In this document: piece by piece, positions 9,901-17,996 of the stretch
Position numbering within the stretch: the stretch's first letter is position 1
Layout: each line of letters opens with the position of its first letter
NCBI RefSeq assembly: GCF_947498825.1
Contig: NZ_CANMLV010000003.1
Span: 1 to 64,000, forward strand
Reading direction: 5' to 3'
Source: an uncultured Cedecea sp.
GTDB lineage: Bacteria; Pseudomonadota; Gammaproteobacteria; Enterobacterales; Enterobacteriaceae
DNA: 64,000 nt
Program-made: the position numbers and the translations under genes
Notes under the pieces: generated by a model
Seen by the model: only the letters and a program-made list of their open reading frames with translations
The model's database searches: none
What the model was told of the DNA's origin: nothing

Positions 9901-12900
9901 GGGCTGACTAGCCAAGGGCTTATCTCCAGTTTAGGTGATTTATCGCTGACGACAACCTATCTTATTAACAGCCTGTCCGGCGAAATCACCGGAAATAATA
10001 CACACATCAGCGCTTCCGGCAGCATTCATAATACCGGTTTAATCGACAGCGTATTCACACATATTATTGGCCAGTCGCTGTATAACCTCGGCACGGGTAA
10101 AGTTTACGGTGATGCGATTGCGATTGCGGTGAAAACACTGGTTAACGACAAGCAAGACGCGCAATCTGCCGTAATAGCCGGCCGCGAATCAGTGAATATC
10201 GCGGTTGGCGAACTGCTTAACCGGGATCACGGGTTGATATACAGTGACGGCGATTTAGCGATAGGTGGCGAGTTAGACGACCAGTTCAAAGCAACAGGCC
10301 ACGCAAAGAGTGTTAAAAATCACAGCGCCAGTATTGAAGCTGCGGGTAACCTTATCCTTAAAACCCAGACACTGGAAAATAAAGATATTCACTTACAGTT
10401 AACGGATAACGTTGTTGAAGTCAGCAGTGAACATTTTGAGTGGTTTGATTTTGGTAATGGTAACCGCTACAAAATTCAGCCACGAAACGGTAATCAAGAG
10501 CGTTATGCCATTAACGAGGATGGTTCATTAAATACCAATGTTGGCATTAATTATGAAACCTCAAATCGCTGGCGCATGTTTGAATACGGAAATATAACCA
10601 AAGATTTTTATGAGTACAATTACGATCGTAAGACCTATGAAACTCAGGTTGTCAAACAAGATGCAGCGCTTATCACCAGTGGTAAAAACCTGACGCTGGA
10701 TGGACAATCCCTTAATAACGAAAATTCGCGCATCGTGGCAGGGCAACATTTAGTCCTGACGGGGAGTGCATTAAATAATGAAGAAGCGCAGGGTATTCGG
10801 CGCGTGATAGATGAAGGGGAGACGATTTATCGTTATAAAGGCGGTGGCACCTGGAGCACACGGACCAGTACATCAAAATACCAGGGCGAGAATAGTGAAC
10901 AGAGCCTGGCACTTAACCTGATGGAAGTCAGTGAGCAGGCTGGCGGTATCACACAAATACCACTCGATGCAGTAAAAGAAAACCAACTCGGCCAGCAGGC
11001 AGGGGAAGTCTCTGACTCGTCATTAAATGGTGAACAAGGACAGGATATAACGACCAAATCGCTAAAAGAGGGTAGCGATGTCGTGATTAAAACCGTTGGC
11101 CCAAATATCACCCTGCCAGACAACAGTTTATTTATCTTAAAACCGGGTAGTGATAGCCAATATCTAATCGAGACAGACCCACGTTTTACTAACAAAAAGA
11201 AATGGTTGTCCAGCATTGATATCATAACTAGCGACCAGCTCCATAAACGACTGGGCGATGGATACTATGAACAGCGGTTAGTGAGAGAGCAGCTTATTAA
11301 CGCTACCGGACAGCGTCTGTTTGCTAACTACAAGAATGACGAAGAACAATACCTTGCATTACTGAATAGCGGAGTTGCGTTTGGCAAAGAGTACAACCTG
11401 ATACCCGGCGTCGCCTTATCCGCAAACCAGATGGCTAACCTGACGACTGATATTGTGTGGCTGGTAAATAAAGAAATTACGCTTCCTGATGGACGCGTCG
11501 AACTGGTCAGCGTGCCGCAGGTGTATGTCCGAGCCCGTGAGGGGGATCTCAGCGGGAACGGTGCCTTATTAGGTGGCAAAACGGTCTTGGCAGATATCAC
11601 CGGCAGTGCCCTGAACAGCGGTGAAATCAGTAGCCGTGAACTTACCGACCTGCGTGCTGACGATATTAAAAATAGTGGCCGACTACAGGGTAATGATATT
11701 GCCCTGACAGCACTTAAAGATATCAGTAATACTGGCGGAGAAATCCGCGGAACGAATCGCGTATCGCTCTCTGCAGGAAGGAATATTACCAGTGAAACGG
11801 TACAGCGAGGGGACGATAAATCTGCCTGGTTAGACCGCCCGGCCAGTATTTATGTGACTGGCGATAATGGAGAACTTACCCTCCAGGCAATACAGAATAT
11901 CAATATTACTGCCAGTTCCCTGGGGAATTTGGGTGAGCAGGGTAAAACAACGATCAGCGCGGGTAAAGACATCACGCTGGATACCGGCAATGTTGGCTCA
12001 TCTTTTGATTATACCCATAATGGCAGTAACTATTATCGCGGGGAAAGTAGCCGCGAAGTTGGGGCAGAGATTCATACCAAAGGCGACTTAACGCTCTCTG
12101 CCGGGCAGGATATCTCCTCGAAAGCGGCACAGGTCTCCAGCGAAGGAACGCTGAATGTTAATGCCGTACGGGATGTCAATCTGGTATCGGGTACTGAAGC
12201 TAGTGATTACACCAAGCATACTAAACATACCAGTAAAGGTTTTTTGTCCAGTACCACAAAAGAAAGCCATGACGAAATTAGCGAGCGTACCGCACTGGGT
12301 AGCATTTTTAGTGGTAAGACCGTCAAGATAGCTTCAGGCAATGATATCAATATTCAAGGCAGCAATGTGTTGGGTACTGATGACGTGAAGATCAAAGCGG
12401 ATCGTCAGCTCAATATTGGTACGTCCGATGAGGCCCGGCATGAAACCCATATGTCAAAAACGACCAAATCGGGCCTGCTAAGCAGTGGAGGACTCGGCTT
12501 TACTGTCGGAAAACAGGCCGTTAAACAGACTACCGATACGGACAGCAACCAGAAAAAAGGCAGCGTGATCGGCAGTACGGCGGGCAGTATCGATCTGGCT
12601 GCTGGTGATACTGTACGTCTTCACGGCAGTGATGTGATAGCGGCTAAAGACGCGAGTATAACGGGGAGCGATATTCATATTACGACCGCTGAGAATACTC
12701 GCACCGACATCACTACCGTTGAAACTAAACAGAGTGGTCTGAGCGTTTCTTTAAGCGGCGCAGTAGGGAGTGCCTTAAATACGGCCGTTGAAACGGCACA
12801 AACTGCCCGGAAAACTGACGACGGACAGCTAAAAGCGCTTCAGGGAATTAAGGCCGGTCTTAAACTGGAACAGGCAAAGCAGGCGGGTCAGTTAGCCAGC

Positions 12901-15513
12901 GCGCAGAACCCAGATTCCGATGCAAGCAATAACGGCTCGTTCGGCGTGAATCTCTCGTATGGCAGCAGTAGTTCCAAATCTGTGACTAAAACAGAGCAGA
13001 AAACGGCATCGGGCAGTAGTTTAACGGCCGGTGATAATATTAATCTGACGGCAACCGCTCAAAGTGGACAAGGCAATATTCTTGTCCAGGGGAGCACCCT
13101 CAATGCCGATAAAAATATCAGCCTGACGGCCAGGAACGATATTGCATTAAATTCGGCAGCCAATACCCAAGTTCTGGACAGTAAAAATGACAGTAAAGGG
13201 AGTTCAGTTGGCGTAGGTATTACAGCAGGACAGGGTGGCGTGGGCTGGAATGTCAATGCCAGCATGAGTAAAGGCAGTGGTTTTGAGAAAGGTAACAGCC
13301 AGTACAACACGGATTCTGACGTCAAGGCAGGCAAAACACTTACCCTTAACAGTGGTAAAGACACGACCTTAACCGGTGCCCAGGCGAGTGGTGAGACAGT
13401 AAAAGCCCATGTGGGTGGTGACCTGATAATAAGCAGCCAGCAGGCCATCGATAAGTACGATTCTAAGCAACAAAATGTCAGTGTCAGTGGTAGCGGCGGA
13501 CTAGGAAATGGCTCTTTGTCTGTCAGTGCAGACAAAACAACGATGCACAGTGACTACCAGTCGGTGGACAGGCAAACCGGGATTAACGCAGGCAAAGGGG
13601 GCTTTGATATCCAGGTGGGTGACCATACCCAGCTGGAGGGTGCCGCTATCCGCAGCGAAGCCAGTAAGGACAAGAACAGGCTGGATACCGGCACAATTGG
13701 CTTTAGCGATATTGAAAATAAAGCGGAGTTCCAGGTTCAGCATCAAAGCGCCGGGATTAGCAGCGGGGGGGATATTGGCGGACAGCTTCTGACCAATTCG
13801 GGCAGTGCGTTGCTGAGTGGAGTAAATAATCAAGGCAAAGACAGTAACATAACCCGTTCGGCGGTGGCTGAGGGTGACATTATTGTGCGTGACACGGAGG
13901 CTCAGAAACAGAATGTGGATGATTTGAGCCGTGATACCGGGAATGCGCATAAGAAACTGGATCCCTTGTTTGACAAAGAAAAAGAACAAAAACGGCTGGA
14001 ACGGCATAAGCTGATTGCGGAGATAGGTCAGCAGATTAGCGATATAGCAGTAACGGATGCGAGGATAAATGCGATAGAATCAGCGGCAGCCGCCTCGGAT
14101 GAAGAGCGTCAGGCCGCGAAAGAAGAACTGAAGTCGAAAGGTAAAAATAGCGATCCGGCAGCGGTTAATGACTATCTTGTCCAGCAGTCGATAAATGATT
14201 CAGGCTGGGGTGTGGGCGGGGATAATACCCGTATTGTTGATGCCGGAACGGCCCTGATACAGGGGCTGGCAAACGGGGATATTAACAGTGCGGTAGCCAA
14301 CGCCAGCGCACCTTATATCGCCAATATTATTGGTCAGCGTCTTGAAAACAAGACGGGTAAACTGGCCGCCCACGCGATAGCGAATGTGGCGCTGGCGCTG
14401 GTAAAAGACGAGAATGCGTTATCGCAGGCGACAGGCGCCGTCACAGCAGAAGCGACGGGCATGCTGGCGCAGGAGTTGTACGGTAAAAAACCGGCAGAGC
14501 TGACAGAAGTTGAGAAATCGACCCTGAGCGCGTTTGCCAGCCTGGCGGCAGGGATCGCGGGAGGCCTGACAGGCGGAAATACGCAGGATGCGCTGAATGC
14601 GGCTCAGGCAGGGAAGACGACGATAGAGAATAACTATCTGAGTTCCAAAGAAGCCCGTCAGCTTGATCAGGAAATGCAGGACTGCAAAGCCTCTGGTGGA
14701 GACTGTAATAAGATCGTTGAGAAGTACATTGATATCAGCAATAAAAATAGCAAAGAACTGATTGAGGCCTGTACTGGCGGCGGCGTTGCTTGTGTCACCT
14801 GGCAAGAGCTGATCCAAGGAGCAACAAATGTTGCCAATGATGCCCATCCATCACAGATCAGGCTGGATGAAAAACTAAAAGATCCGACTGCAGCTGCATT
14901 GGTGAATTATCTTAATAGTACTGATTTAAGATTCCTGCAAGATAATATAACTCAGGGTGACCGGATACTATCTGTTGTCAGTGATCCAACTTCCTGGCCG
15001 GTAGCAATAATGGGTGGTAAAGCCATTATCAGCAACGGGTTTAATAAAGGAAAAGAACAGTTAATCGCAGTGGGAGCATCTGCAACTGGGAGTGCCGTTA
15101 TTCAATATGGCGTACATGGTGAGGCGAAACTGTCGGATGTGATCGGTGCAGGGATTATCGGCGCGATTACGGCGGGTAAAGGCTATAATCCAACAGTGAC
15201 ATGGAATGCGGCAGGGGGATATTACCAAGCAGAACTTAAAGGTGACGATCCGTTCTTAGGGGCTCTTCTGAGTAAGGCGGGGGCAGCTACGGGTTATGCT
15301 GCTGGTAACATACTTAAAGTTCCGGCAGATAAGATATTTAATCCAGTATCGAAACAGTATGAATGGGTTCCGACTGGCGTCTGGACGATAACCAAACCAG
15401 CACCACAAAATTCTCTACCCTCAATCTTAGGTAATACGGGGAACGCTGCCGCTTCTGGAGGATTTACAGAGGGGATGAATGAGGCTCTGAAAAACAAAGA
15501 GGAGGGGCAATGA
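6940..15513 (+). CDS. cdiA: CdiA-type contact-dependent inhibition exoprotein with C-terminal toxin region
   Basis: 2857-residue filamentous haemagglutinin-like effector. In order: an extended signal peptide region (MNKHCYRIIFNRARQMLMVV, the ESPR signature); a TPS secretion domain to about residue 330, with NPAGI and CSGC near 178-188; FHA-1 repeats (N-x-x-G-x-I-x-x-G pattern) to about 1150; a non-repeat segment at about 1158-1560 in the receptor-binding position; FHA-2 repeats to about 2300; and a pretoxin domain ending at IENN (2562-2565), a variant of VENN. The 292-residue tail after it has paired cysteines, then glycine/alanine-rich hydrophobic stretches (VGASATGSAVIQYG, SDVIGAGIIGAITAGK, AGAATGYAAGN). 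This fits a membrane-active toxin better than a nuclease. That role is inferred. Confidence 0.93.
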   Translation: MNKHCYRIIFNRARQMLMVVADIAKSRVKTSSAQRTQNSHSVTLNAILKPLAWSLALASGSVVLNTQAAIVADGQAPGNQQPTIIAGANGTPQVNIQTPNNNGVSHNKYQNFDVDKNGAILNNSAVNTQTQLGGLVTGNPWLAKGEANVILNEVNSANPSKLNGFVEVAGKRADVIIANPAGITCSGCGFINANKTTLAAAQVLLEQGKIAGFEVKNGQIAVTGNGLNDEKSDYTQLIARAVKINAKLHAKDLTVTTGKNRTDANGKVISTESVTDSAEDFAIDVANLGGMYANKIRLVGTEKGLGVRNAGHIGATVGNISLSADGKISNTGVMSANQDIAINSQQAIDNQGTLLASKNIQLTARNDIINANKGQVIAGQNIHLDAAKIQSDQATLLAAGLDSKGQLTTAGSLTVQGKNKVALQGDIIAKDSLTVTGSELNLSHSSAQAKDIALTATTGDIRTQNTHLVATTNARLTAQKRIDNQQGEIVADTLTLSAQEAINNTQGHLIAKRDFTLNSKSLNNSQGVLEGQSRLKVQTGELDNRQGIISGKTVAINTQGHKLINQATADGQGIFAQQALDLNTGELSNYQGRIQGSRITLDTNAKQVNNSEGEILATETLGIVSGELDNKKGLIQAKKQLTINTQNQGINNDQTTQTGGILSGAGLSISSGQLSNQQGLIQGTRSTTLTTKQLNNQQGQVLSGGNLTINTQQQVLFNQKGTLASHGELGLNSGDIHNAQGTIQGQAGIYLRGHQIDNQSGILLSQADLHIEGTSLNNTQGIAQSQTNTDLIVQNHLNNTQGKILSGNSLNIQAESADNHQGTLQGLGDVTLTLENYFANTQGWVKANKTLTITSQKIDNNETAQARMGIEGQNILLTAKELSNQQGAVRSGQKINANISQLLNNIQGMLSAGSQLNVSDDVKGEQLNLANDQGVMVSNGSAEIAVNQLTGNGKLLAQKDLSLSVNQAFTHTGRIQAGERLAAHFQQGLTSQGLISSLGDLSLTTTYLINSLSGEITGNNTHISASGSIHNTGLIDSVFTHIIGQSLYNLGTGKVYGDAIAIAVKTLVNDKQDAQSAVIAGRESVNIAVGELLNRDHGLIYSDGDLAIGGELDDQFKATGHAKSVKNHSASIEAAGNLILKTQTLENKDIHLQLTDNVVEVSSEHFEWFDFGNGNRYKIQPRNGNQERYAINEDGSLNTNVGINYETSNRWRMFEYGNITKDFYEYNYDRKTYETQVVKQDAALITSGKNLTLDGQSLNNENSRIVAGQHLVLTGSALNNEEAQGIRRVIDEGETIYRYKGGGTWSTRTSTSKYQGENSEQSLALNLMEVSEQAGGITQIPLDAVKENQLGQQAGEVSDSSLNGEQGQDITTKSLKEGSDVVIKTVGPNITLPDNSLFILKPGSDSQYLIETDPRFTNKKKWLSSIDIITSDQLHKRLGDGYYEQRLVREQLINATGQRLFANYKNDEEQYLALLNSGVAFGKEYNLIPGVALSANQMANLTTDIVWLVNKEITLPDGRVELVSVPQVYVRAREGDLSGNGALLGGKTVLADITGSALNSGEISSRELTDLRADDIKNSGRLQGNDIALTALKDISNTGGEIRGTNRVSLSAGRNITSETVQRGDDKSAWLDRPASIYVTGDNGELTLQAIQNINITASSLGNLGEQGKTTISAGKDITLDTGNVGSSFDYTHNGSNYYRGESSREVGAEIHTKGDLTLSAGQDISSKAAQVSSEGTLNVNAVRDVNLVSGTEASDYTKHTKHTSKGFLSSTTKESHDEISERTALGSIFSGKTVKIASGNDINIQGSNVLGTDDVKIKADRQLNIGTSDEARHETHMSKTTKSGLLSSGGLGFTVGKQAVKQTTDTDSNQKKGSVIGSTAGSIDLAAGDTVRLHGSDVIAAKDASITGSDIHITTAENTRTDITTVETKQSGLSVSLSGAVGSALNTAVETAQTARKTDDGQLKALQGIKAGLKLEQAKQAGQLASAQNPDSDASNNGSFGVNLSYGSSSSKSVTKTEQKTASGSSLTAGDNINLTATAQSGQGNILVQGSTLNADKNISLTARNDIALNSAANTQVLDSKNDSKGSSVGVGITAGQGGVGWNVNASMSKGSGFEKGNSQYNTDSDVKAGKTLTLNSGKDTTLTGAQASGETVKAHVGGDLIISSQQAIDKYDSKQQNVSVSGSGGLGNGSLSVSADKTTMHSDYQSVDRQTGINAGKGGFDIQVGDHTQLEGAAIRSEASKDKNRLDTGTIGFSDIENKAEFQVQHQSAGISSGGDIGGQLLTNSGSALLSGVNNQGKDSNITRSAVAEGDIIVRDTEAQKQNVDDLSRDTGNAHKKLDPLFDKEKEQKRLERHKLIAEIGQQISDIAVTDARINAIESAAAASDEERQAAKEELKSKGKNSDPAAVNDYLVQQSINDSGWGVGGDNTRIVDAGTALIQGLANGDINSAVANASAPYIANIIGQRLENKTGKLAAHAIANVALALVKDENALSQATGAVTAEATGMLAQELYGKKPAELTEVEKSTLSAFASLAAGIAGGLTGGNTQDALNAAQAGKTTIENNYLSSKEARQLDQEMQDCKASGGDCNKIVEKYIDISNKNSKELIEACTGGGVACVTWQELIQGATNVANDAHPSQIRLDEKLKDPTAAALVNYLNSTDLRFLQDNITQGDRILSVVSDPTSWPVAIMGGKAIISNGFNKGKEQLIAVGASATGSAVIQYGVHGEAKLSDVIGAGIIGAITAGKGYNPTVTWNAAGGYYQAELKGDDPFLGALLSKAGAATGYAAGNILKVPADKIFNPVSKQYEWVPTGVWTITKPAPQNSLPSILGNTGNAAASGGFTEGMNEALKNKEEGQ

Positions 15514-15740
15514 TGAATAGCAGATATAGATCATTCATTGCTTTACTTTATCTATGCTCAGTCCTTTTTATTACACTGTTCATTATCGTAATGTCATTCA
15601 GTCTGCTTGGTTACTGGATTGGTGGCGGAAAAGACATATTCCCGTTTTTCGCTGATAAGTTATTTAGTTATTTTAAAGTGGGGCTTTCTGGGGTATTGAT
15701 AGGTTTTATTTTATGGTTTTTTTACTATCGAAAGCTTTAA
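15510..15740 (+). CDS. cdiI: Probable CdiI immunity protein (small two-helix membrane protein)
   Basis: 76 residues, starting inside the cdiA stop (ATGA overlap) with a strong GAGGAGGGG ribosome site. Two hydrophobic segments are visible at about residues 8-33 and 53-72, the second ending FYYRKL, with a short charged loop between (GGGKDIFPF). Position directly after cdiA and translational coupling make it the cognate immunity protein. A small integral membrane immunity protein is what membrane-pore CDI toxins such as E. coli EC93 CdiA use. No specific family was recognised from sequence alone. Confidence 0.75.
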   Translation: MMNSRYRSFIALLYLCSVLFITLFIIVMSFSLLGYWIGGGKDIFPFFADKLFSYFKVGLSGVLIGFILWFFYYRKL

Positions 15741-15758
15741 GTTGATGTTGAGAATAAC

Positions 15759-16406
15759 TTGTTTGGTGTTGTTGCTGCGGGAGGTAGTGCAGCAAATACT
15801 GCTGCCGCAGTGGCCGGTGCTACTGGGAACGGAAGCAAAGGTTCTGTAGATGGTGATGACTGGGACGCTGACGGCGGAGGCTGTGAAGGTACCCGCGAGC
15901 AGTGTGCAGTGCGTGATCCTAACCGGGGTGATGGTACAAGAGGACCGGGTCATGTTCTGAACAATAGTGGATCAGAGGATGACAGCCAGCCAAACATTGG
16001 TAAAAACCTGACGGATGCGGAGAAGGCTGAATTAGGTGGTTCTGGCTCAGGAACGGGTACGCCTCCTCCTCCAGAAAATGATCCCAAGGAACAAAACGGA
16101 AAGTCTGTAGAAAAACTTAATCAGAAGCAAGAAAGTGCTATTAAGAAGATTGATAACACTATAAAAAATGCTCTGAAAGATCATGATATAACTGGAACTC
16201 TCAAGGATATGGATAGTAATCCTGTTCCAAAAGAGAATGGAGGGTATTGGGATCACATGCAGGAAATGCAAAATACTCTCAGAGGGTTGAGAAATCATGC
16301 AGATACGTTGAAAAATGTGGACAACCCTGAAGCACAGGCTGCATATGGCAGGGCAACCGATGCTATTAGTAAAATAGAATCAGCTTTAAAAGGACATGGA
16401 ATATGA
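15759..16406 (+). CDS. Orphan CdiA-CT toxin module (polymorphic toxin type 28-like)
   Basis: The open frame begins one codon pair after the preceding stop and reads V-D-V-E-N-N-L-F, so the VENN motif (15747-15758) lies at its very start. The only usable start is TTG at 15759. A short Ala/Gly/Asp-rich pretoxin part (residues 1-85) and a proline-rich linker (GTPPPPEN) lead to a C-terminal domain of about 110 residues. It begins [20 protein letters not shown], has [19 protein letters not shown] in the centre and ends [11 protein letters not shown]. From memory this resembles the Ntox28 domain of E. coli NC101 CdiA, an EF-Tu-dependent tRNase. The secretion parts are absent, so it cannot be delivered as it stands. 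It overlaps its immunity gene by 4 bp. Confidence 0.85.
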   Translation: MFGVVAAGGSAANTAAAVAGATGNGSKGSVDGDDWDADGGGCEGTREQCAVRDPNRGDGTRGPGHVLNNSGSEDDSQPNIGKNLTDAEKAELGGSGSGTGTPPPPENDPKEQNGKSVEKLNQKQESAIKKIDNTIKNALKDHDITGTLKDMDSNPVPKENGGYWDHMQEMQNTLRGLRNHADTLKNVDNPEAQAAYGRATDAISKIESALKGHGI

Positions 16407-16789
16407 TGACCTTCCGTAAATTGATAGGAAATATCAATGTAACTAAGGAACAAAGTCAGCAATCTCCGCTTGAACAGTGGTTCGATCGTGTCATCGATAT
16501 ACCTATAGAAGAGTTGGCAGTGGAAGATCTTTGTCGTGCTATCCGTCAGGAATTATGCATACCTCAACTTATGCCAAGAGTGTTGGAGGTTATGACTGAT
16601 GATGCATTGGCTGGAGAATATTACGATGGGGAACTAATAGCAGCTTTATCAATGATAAAAGAAAGCGATCTGAAGGATCAGCGAAATATTTTTATTCAAA
16701 TTCAGCAGGTTATAAATCAACTACAGCCCACAGATATTAACGATGATTTAAAAAAAGATATATTAAAAATCAATCAGATAATCTCATAA
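16403..16789 (+). CDS. CDI immunity protein for the orphan toxin module
   Basis: 128 residues, soluble and acidic, overlapping the toxin stop by ATGA; a second ATG follows at 16406. The segment [20 protein letters not shown], with [17 protein letters not shown] further on, matches the recurring CdiI family pattern D-LCRxIRQ...LLP...LAGExYDGELL found beside many CdiA-CT nucleases. It should bind and neutralise the toxin encoded just upstream. The module lies second in the island, after cdiBAI, as orphan toxin/immunity pairs usually do. Confidence 0.85.
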   Translation: MMTFRKLIGNINVTKEQSQQSPLEQWFDRVIDIPIEELAVEDLCRAIRQELCIPQLMPRVLEVMTDDALAGEYYDGELIAALSMIKESDLKDQRNIFIQIQQVINQLQPTDINDDLKKDILKINQIIS

Positions 16790-16791
16790 TT

Positions 16792-16815
16792 AATCCCGGC
16801 CACCGAGCCGGGATT
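16792..16815. terminator. Bidirectional hairpin terminator at island end
   Basis: AATCCCGGC...GCCGGGATT, a 9-bp perfect stem with a 6-nt loop. T-rich sequence follows on the plus strand (TTTACTTTAT). It separates the immunity gene from the convergent SymE-like gene and may serve both. Confidence 0.75.
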
Positions 16816-16840
16816 TTACTTTATATCCAGTCAGTTATCT

Positions 16841-17005
16841 TTATTCAGCTAATCGGATAATCAGTTGTCCAGACTCAGTAAACACCTCAACCTTCTGCCC
16901 GGTACTGAAACCCAACTCCGCCATCCATTGCCCTTTAAGGATAATGGCGGGTGCGGGCTGGTATCTACGCTGATCCCGGATATAACTTACCGTATAACGC
17001 CGCAT
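16841..17005 (-). CDS. SymE-like SpoVT/AbrB-fold small protein
   Basis: 54 codons on the minus strand from ATG. The product reads RRYTVSYIRDQRRYQPAPAI followed by ILKGQWMAELGFSTGQKVEV and GQLIIRLAE. This is the SymE family pattern (TVxY...PAI-L-G-WLxxAGFxxGxxVxV...G-L-I). SymE proteins have an AbrB-like fold and act as SOS-linked RNA-targeting toxins in E. coli; relatives often lie beside rhs and cdi toxin loci, as here. The frame stays open about 14 codons upstream without another ATG, so the N terminus may be truncated and the gene may not be functional. Confidence 0.7.
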   Translation of the reverse strand: MRRYTVSYIRDQRRYQPAPAIILKGQWMAELGFSTGQKVEVFTESGQLIIRLAE

Positions 17006-17044
17006 TTTTAGTGGTGGGGCTTTAGTTGTGTAAGTAGACCTGTT

Positions 17045-17185
17045 TTAGTTCCAAGCACTTTTTGATATTTCCGGTTTTTCAGCTATCATCCGGTACTCTT
17101 CCGGCGTCAGATTATTCAGCAATTCATCAGGCAGCTCGTTGTTATATTCATTCAGCCAGAGGGCGTGATCTCGCTTTTTCTCTGG
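17045..17185 (-). mobile_element. IS3-family transposase C-terminal remnant
   Basis: Read on the minus strand, the frame gives HALWLNEYNNELPDELLNNL then TPEEYRMIAEKP and a final ISKSAWN before the stop at 17045-17047. This is the end of an IS3-family OrfB integrase (usual form W-x-x-YNxxRPHxxLxxLTPxEY). The conserved R-P-H is degenerate and everything upstream is lost at a TGA near 17185. No terminal inverted repeats are seen. It marks the right edge of the CDI island. Confidence 0.8.
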
Positions 17186-17231
17186 TCAGTCATTATGATA
17201 ATGAGACTATTTTTCATTTAATCTGCTAACC

Positions 17232-17996
17232 ATGTCTACAGAGCTGCTGTTTGATTTTTCAACTCGCCCGATAGTGCCTTTTGCCCAAGATTATCGACAT
17301 GGAGCAAAGGAACCCTGGCATAGCCATAACTGTGCGCAGCTCTTGCACACGCTTAGCGGTGTGGTGCGTGTAGAAACGGATCAGGGACATTGGGTTGTAC
17401 CGCCGAGCCGGGGGGTCTGGTTACCTGCCGGTACACGTCATCGCCTGCAGGCGACCGGTGATGTGGCTGCCAGAACCTTATTTATCGATCCTTTTGCCAG
17501 AGCGGATCTGCCTTCGGTTTGCCAGGTGGTACAGATTTCGTCTTTGTTACGTGAACTGATTATTAACGTTCTGGCACTGCCGGAACGTTACAGTGCCGGT
17601 AGCAGAGAAGAGCGCATTTATGAGTTGATTCTTGATGAGATCCGGGTAATGGATACCTTACCTTTTAACTTACCGGAACCGCAATCAGAGGCGTTACTGT
17701 CACTGTGTCGTCAGATTCAGGCCCAGCCGGGTATTCGGTGGACGACGGCACAAGCGGCGCAAAAAATTGCTGTCAGTGAAAGAACCTTGTTGCGTCATTT
17801 TCAGCAGCAGACTGGACTGGCATTCAGTGAGTGGGTCAGGCGGGCACGACTGATGGAGGCTCTTAGTCTGCTGGCTCAGGGGCAGTCAGTACTCCGGGTC
17901 GCTCTCGAATTAGGTTACGAAAGTCCCGGAGCCTTTAGTGCAATGTTTCGGCGCACGCTGGGTGTATCACCCAGCGATTACTTTACGCATCAGTAG
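17232..17996 (+). CDS. AraC-family transcriptional regulator with N-terminal cupin
   Basis: 254 residues. The N-terminal cupin-like sensor (residues 1-115) carries WHSHNCAQLLHTLSG and VVPPSRGVWLPAGTRH, and the C-terminal AraC domain (155-252) has two helix-turn-helices (TTAQAAQKIAVSERTLLRHF, and ALELGYESPGAFSAMFRRTL with GVSP). This layout is that of the small cytosolic cupin-AraC regulators such as E. coli NimR, which usually control an adjacent transporter or enzyme. It is convergent with leuA, overlapping by 14 bp, and no obvious divergent target exists to its left, so its regulon is unknown. Confidence 0.88.
   Translation: MSTELLFDFSTRPIVPFAQDYRHGAKEPWHSHNCAQLLHTLSGVVRVETDQGHWVVPPSRGVWLPAGTRHRLQATGDVAARTLFIDPFARADLPSVCQVVQISSLLRELIINVLALPERYSAGSREERIYELILDEIRVMDTLPFNLPEPQSEALLSLCRQIQAQPGIRWTTAQAAQKIAVSERTLLRHFQQQTGLAFSEWVRRARLMEALSLLAQGQSVLRVALELGYESPGAFSAMFRRTLGVSPSDYFTHQ

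Noticed and set aside
7900-10300. Regular short repeats in the coding sequence that could suggest a CRISPR or satellite array
   Set aside because: They are degenerate FHA-1 protein repeats in frame with cdiA, not exact DNA repeats with spacers.
13059-14007. Two long minus-strand open frames (158 and 168 codons) inside cdiA
   Set aside because: They are antisense shadows of the repetitive cdiA frame, with no family similarity and no ribosome sites.
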